DNA of 52,095 nucleotides, taken from NCBI GenBank assembly GCA_017601225.1, contig JAFNIX010000014.1, positions 1-52,095 on the forward strand. Reading direction: 5' to 3'. Source of the stretch: Candidatus Brockarchaeota archaeon (GTDB lineage Archaea > Thermoproteota > EX4484-205 > JAAOZP01). Position numbers and translations under genes: made by a program. Position 1 is the first letter of the stretch; each line of letters starts with the position of its first letter. This document shows positions 7,745 to 15,467 of this stretch, in pieces. The notes under the pieces are model-generated. The model ran no database searches and was not told where the DNA came from. It worked only from the letters and a program-made list of their open reading frames with translations.

Positions 7745-9901
7745 ATGGGAACACGTAGCGGTGTTTCTCGCGATTATGCCGCAGGGGTCATATCTAGGTC
7801 ACGCCCGTCGGCGTTAAACCTACCCGTCCCGTTCAGTGTGGACCATGTGGATCATGTGATTAAGACTGCTTTAGACGGCCATACTAAACTCGCGTCAGAC
7901 CATTTGCTGCATCCTGAGCTCAAGGGCATGCTTGTAGACACGGTGAGCACTCTAGTAGAGAGGCTTGAAACAGTCTTCGCCAAAACCGGCTCTGGAAAAC
8001 AGGCTGATGAGAAGGAACTTGACGCCGCAATTGTTACTAGAAACCGGATTTACAACATGCTGCTTGAAACAATTTTGAGCCTTATGGGTGTTGAAAGAAC
8101 ATGGGTCGGGTTTTCCGACGAGGAAGCGTTAAAGGCCATTGGAGTCATAATTGGTTTTTTGAAGAATTGTGAGGCACTGGAGAGAAAAGAGCTTGGCGAA
8201 CCCGTTGTTTATAGATGCACTATAGCCAGCCAGCTCGAGAGGATGAGGCTAGTGAACAAGGGGAACAGCCTTGTGGCATGGATTGCTAAAGAAATAGAGA
8301 ATGGTCTTGAAGCTGAATCCCTGACGGAAAGCTATGTTCGAACTGTCGAAAAAATTTTGAATAATAATTTTTACTACTCCGCTTATAGGAAGGGTTTGTG
8401 CAAGTTTGGAAACGATTATGCCCTCGGCTTAAGATGGTTGAGACACCTGGGATATGTTCAGGTTTCAACAAACCCTGTGCTTGCGGCACTGGCGTATGAG
8501 GATGACCCTTATCTCTGGGAGTCTTTTAAAAAGCATGTTGAAGAAAACCTGAGAAAACAGTATCCGGAATGGTTCTCAGAGCCGGATAAGTATGCTGACG
8601 AAATAGTAATGGAGGCGACGAGGTTCGCCCTTCTCGACAATTTCTACGTCTTCAGAGTGCCCTTCGTATTGTCGAAATATCAGGATGGTCTTGTAAGCTA
8701 CCAGTTAAACCCGTTGATAGCGAGCGATGTGGATAAGAGTGTTGAGGCTGCTAGAAGTTTCGCCGGTAAACTGGAGAATGATTTAAGGGTTTATGATGAG
8801 TATCTTTTCTGGGGCTATAGGGAGCCTCGGGAAAAAGGCAGGCCGAACCTTGTTATAAAGGTTGCAGCCGCCTATCCTTCCTCCGTGGAAATAGTTAGGA
8901 GGATCAACGAGGCTGGAATAGGGCAGAACATCACGCTTAGCTTCACGGTTTCGCAGGAAGTAATCTTGGGGGTGACCGCCATGGAGGGGATGGCGGTAGC
9001 TGTGGGGAAAGGCATCACTCCGACTCAAACATATGACACTAACATGGGTGGGAGGCTCGAGGATCATCTGAGGGAAAGCGTCGCCGCAAGCCTCTTGCTT
9101 AAGACGGTTGAAAAGATGGATAATGGCAATATGATGCTCCTTTTAGAGAAAATTGCTGATGGGCTTGGAATGAGAGGGGAGGAGGCGACTATATTCAGAG
9201 CGAAAGACATAAGGGGGAAGGTTGAACTGCTTACAAGTAGGAGGCTCCTCGGCGGAAGCCTGCTTAACGAGGTTTTCGTCGAGGCTCTGGTTTCAACCGG
9301 GGTCTACGGTGGGAGGGAGCAAGTCGTCAACATGTTGAAAACATTTGAGGAAGCTGTGAGAATGTCCGGAACCTATGTTGCTAGAAGAGTCTACGAGATA
9401 ATGTTCTCGCCGTTGAACAGGTCTAAGTGGGTGGATTACTTGGTGAGGAAGTACAGAATTCCACGTGAGAGTGCGGAGCTGATCATTAACAGGATAGATC
9501 TGCTGCCTGCTTCTAAACGTAAGCCTGAGGACACTTTTCTAACCCTTTCGGGGAGAAACGTGACGAACACGGAGTTTCCGAATCATCAGCTGGCTGTGGT
9601 TAAGGAGGCTCTTAAAGAGGGGTTTAACATGGGGGACTACGAGGATTCGATCAGCAGGGGTGTAGACCAGGGTATTCTTAAGGTTCTCATGAGTATTGAA
9701 GACTTTGTGAAAGCGTATGAGGCCTCTCCCGAGTTGAACAGCCTTTTGAAAAAGGCGGGGATAGTTGAGAACTATGGTGACAGGGGTGTTGAAACATCAG
9801 ATTGGCCGAGTTATGGTCCTTGCGTAAAGACTCTGGAAGAGTTTACGAGGGCCTACCTGTCTTTCAGGAGAAAAATACTGGATCATGTGGGGGGAAGATG
9901 A
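7745..9901 (+). CDS. Unusually long transaldolase-like protein
   Basis: This 718-residue protein carries transaldolase signatures in its middle third: an STNPVLA motif near residue 245 (compare TTNPSL in transaldolases), the Schiff-base lysine region LVIKVAAAYPSS with K372, and the strand GIGQNITLSFTVSQ. Transaldolases exchange dihydroxyacetone units between sugar phosphates and are normally 220-340 residues. Here about 215 residues precede the barrel and about 280 follow it. The extra parts match nothing I recognise and are largely helical in appearance. The start at 7745 fits a leaderless transcript. A TIM-barrel sugar isomerase follows at 9953, so a sugar-phosphate role is likely. Whether it is a true transaldolase or a fructose-6-phosphate aldolase cannot be told. 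Confidence 0.75.
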   Translation: MGTRSGVSRDYAAGVISRSRPSALNLPVPFSVDHVDHVIKTALDGHTKLASDHLLHPELKGMLVDTVSTLVERLETVFAKTGSGKQADEKELDAAIVTRNRIYNMLLETILSLMGVERTWVGFSDEEALKAIGVIIGFLKNCEALERKELGEPVVYRCTIASQLERMRLVNKGNSLVAWIAKEIENGLEAESLTESYVRTVEKILNNNFYYSAYRKGLCKFGNDYALGLRWLRHLGYVQVSTNPVLAALAYEDDPYLWESFKKHVEENLRKQYPEWFSEPDKYADEIVMEATRFALLDNFYVFRVPFVLSKYQDGLVSYQLNPLIASDVDKSVEAARSFAGKLENDLRVYDEYLFWGYREPREKGRPNLVIKVAAAYPSSVEIVRRINEAGIGQNITLSFTVSQEVILGVTAMEGMAVAVGKGITPTQTYDTNMGGRLEDHLRESVAASLLLKTVEKMDNGNMMLLLEKIADGLGMRGEEATIFRAKDIRGKVELLTSRRLLGGSLLNEVFVEALVSTGVYGGREQVVNMLKTFEEAVRMSGTYVARRVYEIMFSPLNRSKWVDYLVRKYRIPRESAELIINRIDLLPASKRKPEDTFLTLSGRNVTNTEFPNHQLAVVKEALKEGFNMGDYEDSISRGVDQGILKVLMSIEDFVKAYEASPELNSLLKKAGIVENYGDRGVETSDWPSYGPCVKTLEEFTRAYLSFRRKILDHVGGR

Positions 9902-9952
9902 CTGTCCCATGGAACCAGCGGGCTTAAGTATGCTCAGGAGGCTTGGTAACTG

Positions 9953-10753
9953 TTGAACTGGATACTCGGAGTCTGCATGCAGGCAGCCGAGGAGAACTTG
10001 AAAATCCTCTCCGGGCTCGGGTTTAAAGCCATAGAGATTCCGGGATGGCTGCAGCTTAATCCGTTTAAGGTTTCGAAGACGGATTTAAAGAGAATAAGCG
10101 AGCTCTCAAGCTCATATGGCGTGAGCATAGTTGCTTCAAACAGTATTTACCCGCCCGATTTCTCACATGCTTCTGAATCTGAACACGTGAGAAGAAGGAG
10201 TATAGAGTATACTTACAGGCTTGCCCAGGCTGCTTCGGAGATCACGTGCCCCATTTTAGTATGGGGCTCCGGAAAGGCTAGGAACATACCTTTTGAAACC
10301 ACTCGTGAGAAAGGCTTTGAAAGAAACCTGGAGGTTCTGAAGGAGGCGGCTAAAGCGGGGGAGGAGTTTGACGTGAGGTTCGGAGTAGAGCCGCTGCCGA
10401 GGAGCGAGACTAATTTCGTGAACACTGTTGAAGAAGCCCTGAAACTTGTTGAAAATGTTAACTCAGAGTTTATCGGGATAACGGCGGATGTGAGACATAT
10501 GATTAGGGAGGAGTACGACTTAATAGAATCTTTGAAAAAGGCTGGGGAGGAAATCATCCATGTTCATCTTGCAGATAACAATAGTAGGGTGCCGGGACGG
10601 GGCATTATTGATTTCAACAGGCTTTTGAAATGCTTCAGGGAAATAGGCTACCGGGGTGCGATGTCTATTGAGGCAGGGCTTGGGGAGAACCCGGGGGAAG
10701 AGCTCAGATTCGCGTTGGAGATTCTGAAACAGTCGGTTTCAAACCTTAGGTAA
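9953..10753 (+). CDS. Xylose isomerase-like TIM-barrel sugar phosphate isomerase/epimerase
   Basis: This 266-residue single-domain protein belongs to the AP-endonuclease-2/xylose isomerase-like TIM-barrel superfamily. Candidate metal ligands lie at barrel ends: E in GVEPLPRSETNFV, D in ITADVRHM, H in HVHLADNN and E in AMSIEAGLG. Such proteins interconvert ketoses or epimerise keto-sugars using a divalent metal. The start is TTG 9953, 51 nt after the transaldolase-like gene and on the same strand, so the two may be co-transcribed and act on the same sugar phosphate. A paralogue sits at 31244. The substrate cannot be read from sequence. Confidence 0.82.
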   Translation: MNWILGVCMQAAEENLKILSGLGFKAIEIPGWLQLNPFKVSKTDLKRISELSSSYGVSIVASNSIYPPDFSHASESEHVRRRSIEYTYRLAQAASEITCPILVWGSGKARNIPFETTREKGFERNLEVLKEAAKAGEEFDVRFGVEPLPRSETNFVNTVEEALKLVENVNSEFIGITADVRHMIREEYDLIESLKKAGEEIIHVHLADNNSRVPGRGIIDFNRLLKCFREIGYRGAMSIEAGLGENPGEELRFALEILKQSVSNLR

Positions 10754-10784
10754 GCATGTGCCTCAGGGCTAGTGTGCTCTGAAA

Positions 10785-10793
10785 GTTTATAAG
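10785..10793 (+). promoter_or_regulatory. TATA-like box of the second UroD-like gene
   Basis: The sequence gtttataag is centred 26 nt before the GTG at 10815, supporting that start and a leaderless transcript independent of the upstream genes. Confidence 0.55.
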
Positions 10794-10814
10794 TAATGTG
10801 GAGTTAACTTTCCC

Positions 10815-11891
10815 GTGAAGCCTCGAGAAAGGTTCCTGAAGGCTTTAAGCAGGCAGCAGCCTGACAGGGTTCCCCTTTGGGAGCTCATAATAAACGAGCC
10901 TGTGATTAGAAGCCTGCTTCCAAGCGGGTCCTACGCTGACTTCGTCGAATGGGCGGGATTAGACGGAATATGTGTGGGTGAGGATCAAAGGTTTGAGAAG
11001 CAATGGAACTGCCTTGTAGACGAGTGGGGGATAAGGTGGAAGCCGATTGATGCTGGAGTAAACTACCCGGTTGGGGGCCCAATAAAGGATCTTGGCGACT
11101 TGAAAGAGTATTCTCCTCCAGACCCGGATGCTGACTGGAGGCTGAAAACGCTTGAAGCGTATGTTGACAGGTTTAAGGGGGAGAGGGCAATAGTGTTTCT
11201 GAGCCATGAAACATTCGAGTTCTCCCACTACTTAGTCGGCGGCTTGCGGAACCTTTTCCTCCACTATCATCGGAATAAGGATTTCGTCCACAGGCTGAGC
11301 GAAACAATCTCAGAGTATAAGTGTAGGGTTATTGAGAGGGCTGTTAGGACGGGGGCTGATGTTGTTTTAACTGGGGATGATTACGCTGACAGAAAGGGGC
11401 CGTTCATGTCGGTGAAGCAGTTTGAGGAGTTTGTCCTACCCTATTTGAAGAGGGTTGTTCAGACAGTCAGGAGGCTTGGAGCCCCCTTCATAAAGCATAC
11501 TGACGGAAACCTTTGGCCGATAATCGACATGATCGTGGACTCAGGTATTGACGCTCTCGACCCGATAGAGCCTATTGCGGGAATGGATATAGGGGAGGTT
11601 AAGAGAAAATACGGGGGGAGAATAGCTGTTGTCGGGAATGTTGACTGCTCCTATGTTCTTCCGCTCGGCAATGAGAAGGAGGTTGAGGATGCTGTTAAGG
11701 AGACTATTGCAAAGGCCTCTCCTGGCGGAGGACACATTATGGCTTCAAGCAACAGTATCCATCCGGCGGTGAAGCCTTCCAACTACATGCTTATGGTGGA
11801 GTTGACGAAGAAATACGGTACGTATCCGATAGATGAGAAGCTGATTGAAGAATACGCGGGGAGAAAATATATTTCTAAATACCTTGTTTAA
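10815..11891 (+). CDS. UroD-fold protein, second paralogue
   Basis: This 358-residue member of the uroporphyrinogen decarboxylase/MtaA superfamily begins with the usual KPRERFLKALSRQQPDRVPLWE. It shows the barrel core VLTGDDYADRKGPFMSVKQFEEFVLPYLK, a possible metal site KHTDGN, IDALDPIEPIAGMDIGEVKRKYGG, and the C-terminal PGGGHIMASSNSIH typical of the MtaA-like branch. The start is GTG 10815. It differs clearly from the copy at 5225. No methyltransferase corrinoid protein is nearby, so a role in methyl transfer is possible but unsupported by context. It is probably cytoplasmic. Confidence 0.82.
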   Translation: MKPRERFLKALSRQQPDRVPLWELIINEPVIRSLLPSGSYADFVEWAGLDGICVGEDQRFEKQWNCLVDEWGIRWKPIDAGVNYPVGGPIKDLGDLKEYSPPDPDADWRLKTLEAYVDRFKGERAIVFLSHETFEFSHYLVGGLRNLFLHYHRNKDFVHRLSETISEYKCRVIERAVRTGADVVLTGDDYADRKGPFMSVKQFEEFVLPYLKRVVQTVRRLGAPFIKHTDGNLWPIIDMIVDSGIDALDPIEPIAGMDIGEVKRKYGGRIAVVGNVDCSYVLPLGNEKEVEDAVKETIAKASPGGGHIMASSNSIHPAVKPSNYMLMVELTKKYGTYPIDEKLIEEYAGRKYISKYLV

Positions 11892-11931
11892 GACCTATAG
11901 GTAGGAATTTCGTTATTTTGCGTGTTTACTG

Positions 11932-13263
11932 TTAGAATATTACTGTTATAGTGAAATCGTTTACATTAGTGCCCGTCGGACCGGTGAAGATTAGGCCATC
12001 CGTCTGCTTGAAGAAATTGTAGGAATCATTATCCTCTAGAAACACCTCTGGATTCAGTCCTTTGTTGAACGCGTTTTCCAGCGTGGAAAAATCTGCGATG
12101 GCGCCAGCTGCGTCAGTATAGCCGTCGATGCCGTCGCTCCCAATCGATGCGAAGACAAAGTTCTTTAAACCGTTGCAATTAGTTAAGACGGATAGGGCGA
12201 GCTCCTGGTTTCTACCTCCTTTTCCTCTACCCTTAACGGTTACAGTGGTCTCCCCGCCGACTATAAGGCAGGCTGGCTTTTTAACAGGGGAGTCATACGT
12301 GGCTATTTGCTTAATGATTGCGCATAGGAACCTTCCGGCTTCACGGGCCTCACCCTCCATGAACGATGTTAAGACAAGCGTGTTGTAGCCGAGTTCAGCA
12401 GCTTTTCTCTCCATCGCGGTCAGAGCCTTCATGTTGTTTAAAACAATAATGTTCTTAACGTTTTTGAAAACCTCGTCTCCAGGCTTCGGGGTTTCAGGAA
12501 TCTCTCCCCGAACCCCTCTTTCTATCCTTTCAACAATGCTTCTAGGCAGCTTTCCCATTAAATCATACTTCAAAATAATGTTGTAAGCGTCTCTGAATGT
12601 AGACGGGTCCGGGGAAGTCGGCCCTGAAGCAATGTATTCAACGGGGTCCCCCACGATGTCTGACAATATTAGCGAAACCACTTTCGCCGGCTTAAGGAAT
12701 TTTATCAATTGCCCTCCTTTAACGCTCGACAAGTGTTTCCGAACCGTGTTAACCTCTTTTATCTCTGCTCCGGACTTCAGAAGAATATCCGTCACCGTCT
12801 TCTTCTCCTCCAGCGTTACTCCTTCAGCGGGGAGAGTTAAGAGGGATGACCCTCCACCGGAGATTAGGCATATTACAAGGTCTCTCCGGGTTAAACCCTG
12901 GCATATGGAAATCAGCCTTCTGGCCGACTCGACGCTGGCTTCGGAAGGAGTTGGATGCGTCCCTTTTAAAACCCTTATTCTCCTAAGCCTCTTAGCATCA
13001 ACGTTCTCCGGGATTATTATGGCGCCGTCTACAATCCTCTCCCCTATTTTTTCCTCGCATGCTTCAGCCATTGATGTAGAGGCTTTTCCAAACCCGATGA
13101 CGAAAACTCTTTCCGCAGCCTCAATATCCCCGCTTATTCTTTCAAGAGTCTCCTCCACAGATTTCTTCGGGTCTGAAGCCCTCAACCCTTCTTCAAGTAT
13201 TTCCAAAACATCGTTTCTCCACCTGTTTTTTGAAAGCGTTTTTCTATTCAGGATTTTCAACAA
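11932..13263 (-). CDS. gck: Glycerate 2-kinase (MOFRL family)
   Basis: The protein phosphorylates D-glycerate to 2-phosphoglycerate with ATP, the step that joins the non-phosphorylative/branched Entner-Doudoroff route to lower glycolysis in archaea. Visible family features are VFVIGFGKASTSMAEACEE, GTHPTPSEASVESARRL, the phosphate loop CLISGGGSSLLTLP and the C-terminal MOFRL part with GGETTVTVKGRGKGGRNQE and IGSDGIDGYTDAAGAI. The frame stays open to 13770, but that part overlaps the divergent aldolase and lacks family similarity. TTG at 13263 or 13260 gives about 443 residues, the normal length, and a TATA box lies at 13291-13300. It shares a divergent intergenic region with the aldolase gene, so both may be regulated together. 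Confidence 0.9.
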   Translation of the reverse strand: MLKILNRKTLSKNRWRNDVLEILEEGLRASDPKKSVEETLERISGDIEAAERVFVIGFGKASTSMAEACEEKIGERIVDGAIIIPENVDAKRLRRIRVLKGTHPTPSEASVESARRLISICQGLTRRDLVICLISGGGSSLLTLPAEGVTLEEKKTVTDILLKSGAEIKEVNTVRKHLSSVKGGQLIKFLKPAKVVSLILSDIVGDPVEYIASGPTSPDPSTFRDAYNIILKYDLMGKLPRSIVERIERGVRGEIPETPKPGDEVFKNVKNIIVLNNMKALTAMERKAAELGYNTLVLTSFMEGEAREAGRFLCAIIKQIATYDSPVKKPACLIVGGETTVTVKGRGKGGRNQELALSVLTNCNGLKNFVFASIGSDGIDGYTDAAGAIADFSTLENAFNKGLNPEVFLEDNDSYNFFKQTDGLIFTGPTGTNVNDFTITVIF

Positions 13264-13290
13264 TAATTTCTGAAGCTGGAGCGGTGAAAC

Positions 13291-13300
13291 GCTTTTAAAT
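13291..13300 (-). promoter_or_regulatory. TATA-like box of the glycerate kinase gene
   Basis: On the minus strand atttaaaagc lies about 30 nt before the TTG at 13263. This spacing rules for the short form of the protein. Confidence 0.5.
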
Positions 13301-13370
13301 CTTACCCGGGTTCGGGATGAAAAGAAGAAGTAGCGGTGAACATGGGGCTTAGCTGCTTGGAGGGGAAAGC

Positions 13371-13380
13371 TTTTATACCT
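13371..13380 (+). promoter_or_regulatory. TATA-like box of the class II aldolase gene
   Basis: The sequence cttttatacc predicts a transcript start near 13402, and aggtgg just after it is a plausible ribosome-binding site for the ATG at 13412. Confidence 0.5.
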
Positions 13381-13411
13381 TCTTAATGGTTTGAGGACAG
13401 GTGGATGAAAT

Positions 13412-14404
13412 ATGCCTCTGGTAAATGAGCGGGATTTGCTTCTGCCTGCCTTGAAGGAGGGCAGGGCTGTGGGAGCCTTCAACGCGAACAACATGGAGAT
13501 GATACAGGCATTCATATGGGCTGCTGAAGAGGTTTCGAAAGAGGTCGGTGAACCCATGGACCTGATAATACAGCTGAGCCCGGGGGCAAGCAAGTATGCA
13601 GGATGGTCTCTGGGTGCTGGAATGGTTAAGATCGCCGCCTCCGAGACTGATATACGCATAGCTCTAAACCTTGACCACGCGACTGAAATAGAACAGGTTA
13701 AAAAAGCCCTTGACGCGGGTTTCACAGCCGTGCTTTTCGACGGTTCTTCTCTCCCGCTGGAAGAGAACATTAGGCTTACCAGGCAGGTTGTTGAAATGTG
13801 TCATGAGAAAGGAGTGCCTGTTGAGGCTGAGCTGGGGAAGATTCCGAAGATTGAAGACTATTTCTCTCAGGCTGAGATAGCCCGTTTAAGATCGCTGCCG
13901 CCGGCTGAAGCCGTGAGGATTATTCGAGAGAAAGCGGGGAAGTCTGTGGAGGAGCTTATGGCTAAGCCGGAAGACGTCGAATACTTTGTGAAGAAGACTG
14001 GCTGCGACTTTCTGGCCGCCGCCTTCGGATCCATACATGGTATTTGGGACGACATATGGCCGGTCCGCATAGACAGGCTTCTCGCCATTCAGGAACGGAT
14101 GCGTATACCCATCGTATCCCATGGCTCATCAGGAATACTTATGACGCCCAAGGATGCGCGTGAAAAAGGGATTGTTCTTCAGAAGGGAGAGGGCACTCTT
14201 CTAGACGCTATCAAGACTGGTGGTGTGACTAAGGTTAATGTTGCAACCGCCCTGTCGATAGCTTTCATAGAGGGCTTCATAAAGGCTTACCAGGCTAACC
14301 CGAGTGAGAAAGACTTCAGGAAATTCGGCACCGCGGCCCGGGACATGGTTAAGGAGAAGGCTAAAGAATACATAAGGCTGTTCGCCGGACGGGTTCCGGT
14401 TTAA
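13412..14404 (+). CDS. Class II (zinc-dependent) fructose/tagatose-bisphosphate aldolase family protein
   Basis: This 330-residue TIM barrel belongs to the class II aldolase family, which cleaves ketose-1,6-bisphosphates to glycerone phosphate and an aldehyde using zinc. Ligand positions are visible: H89 in NLDHA, E140 in EAELGKI, H209 in FGSIHGIW and H237 in VSHGSSG. Compared with common 285-residue members there is an insertion of about 30-40 residues (about 143-190) before the third ligand. Archaea mostly use class I or bifunctional aldolase/phosphatase enzymes, so this gene is notable. It is divergent from glycerate 2-kinase. Substrate stereochemistry (fructose, tagatose or another ketose) cannot be decided. 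Confidence 0.87.
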   Translation: MPLVNERDLLLPALKEGRAVGAFNANNMEMIQAFIWAAEEVSKEVGEPMDLIIQLSPGASKYAGWSLGAGMVKIAASETDIRIALNLDHATEIEQVKKALDAGFTAVLFDGSSLPLEENIRLTRQVVEMCHEKGVPVEAELGKIPKIEDYFSQAEIARLRSLPPAEAVRIIREKAGKSVEELMAKPEDVEYFVKKTGCDFLAAAFGSIHGIWDDIWPVRIDRLLAIQERMRIPIVSHGSSGILMTPKDAREKGIVLQKGEGTLLDAIKTGGVTKVNVATALSIAFIEGFIKAYQANPSEKDFRKFGTAARDMVKEKAKEYIRLFAGRVPV

Positions 14405-14508
14405 ATCCTTGGTTAAGCATCCTGCAAGGCTAGGAGCCAATATTTTTCCCATCCGGATAATGCGGAATACTGTGAAACCTTTCCCGTGCACAATTATGCT
14501 AGGTTGGG

Positions 14509-15384
14509 TTAGATCTCTATTCCGAAAAGCATTCTTGCAATCCATCCGATTACGAATGATACTGCTGCAACCCCTAGGCTTATGAGCATCATTTCTAGAA
14601 ACATTTTTCTGAAAGAAACTTCCTTAGTGATTGAAATGAAGAAGGTGAAGATTGAAACAATTATGCTTATACTGGGGAACATTATTGCCAGTGCAATCCG
14701 GTAGTCTGAAAGTAGAAGATAAGGGGTTGAAAGTATTAGGACAGTCACCAGATAGGCTAAACCGGTGTATAAGGATGCTTTCAAGGGGCTTTTCTCAGAC
14801 TTTTCAGACTTCTTAGATAAGTATTCCGAGGCGGACATTGAGATTGAGGCTGCAATGCCCGTTATCAGCCCTGAGACGCCGACAAGCCTGCTGTTTTGAA
14901 GGGTGAAGGCTAGGCCGACGAGAGCCCCAGTTAGCTCGACGAGCGCATCGTTCAAACCCAGCACAAGCGAGCCGACGTAATTCACCATCTCCTCATCGAT
15001 CATGCCTATCAGGATCTTCTCATGCTCCTTCTCATCCCTCATTATTTCCCTTGCTTTTGGAAAGACGCTGGATATTTTCTCGTAAACCTCCTCCGCCTCC
15101 TCTTCACCCCTCTCCATAAGCTTAACCGCGAAGGTTAAGCCGAAGAGCCTTGATATGAGGATATATTTGAAAAGCATAAGCCTGTTCGGGGAGACATCTC
15201 TGCCCGTATAGTTTCTCCATTCGCCATAGTGGCGCAACTCGTCTTCAGACATCTTTTTTAAAAGCTGTGAATTAACCCCCCTGGCTCTTTTAGAGAGAGA
15301 ACTGTAAATCATGTGTTCGGTCAACTCGTTCCTCTGAAAAGTCAAAACTATGTTCGCAACATCCTGGTTAGGCTTTTCAACCAT
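14509..15384 (-). CDS. Ferritin-like domain fused to VIT1/CCC1-type metal transporter
   Basis: This 291-residue protein has two parts. Residues 1-140 are a rubrerythrin/ferritin-like four-helix domain with carboxylate/histidine motifs (RNELTEH, EDELRHYGEW and DEKEHEKIL) that can bind di-iron. Residues 150-291 are a VIT1/CCC1-like membrane domain with about five helices, beginning GLNDALVELTGALVG. Members export or sequester Fe2+/Mn2+; the soluble domain probably senses or hands over metal. The ATG at 15384 is preceded by a strong TATA box with leaderless spacing. It is divergent from the GH42 gene, with which no functional link is evident. Confidence 0.9.
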   Translation of the reverse strand: MVEKPNQDVANIVLTFQRNELTEHMIYSSLSKRARGVNSQLLKKMSEDELRHYGEWRNYTGRDVSPNRLMLFKYILISRLFGLTFAVKLMERGEEEAEEVYEKISSVFPKAREIMRDEKEHEKILIGMIDEEMVNYVGSLVLGLNDALVELTGALVGLAFTLQNSRLVGVSGLITGIAASISMSASEYLSKKSEKSEKSPLKASLYTGLAYLVTVLILSTPYLLLSDYRIALAIMFPSISIIVSIFTFFISITKEVSFRKMFLEMMLISLGVAAVSFVIGWIARMLFGIEI

Positions 15385-15407
15385 TTCATCCCCACTAAAG
15401 TCTCCGT

Positions 15408-15417
15408 GTTATATAGG
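15408..15417 (-). promoter_or_regulatory. TATA-like box of the ferritin-like/VIT1 gene
   Basis: On the minus strand cctatataac is centred about 28 nt before the ATG at 15384, giving a leaderless transcript. It is one half of a divergent promoter region shared with the GH42 gene. Confidence 0.6.
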
Positions 15418-15434
15418 TTTTTGAAAAGTAAAAA

Positions 15435-15444
15435 GCTTTATTTT
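15435..15444 (+). promoter_or_regulatory. TATA-like box of the GH42 gene
   Basis: The sequence gctttatttt lies about 28 nt before the ATG at 15468, again with leaderless spacing. Confidence 0.5.
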
Positions 15445-15467
15445 CATCGTTAATAATCGTCTTTCCC

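Noticed and set aside
12632..13273. Long plus-strand open frame of 213 codons
   Set aside because: It lies wholly antisense to glycerate kinase and its translation is low-complexity Ser/Phe/Leu-rich without family motifs.
13264..13770. Upstream extension of the glycerate kinase reading frame
   Set aside because: It overlaps the divergent aldolase gene by about 360 nt, lacks family similarity, and the TATA box at 13291-13300 lies inside it.
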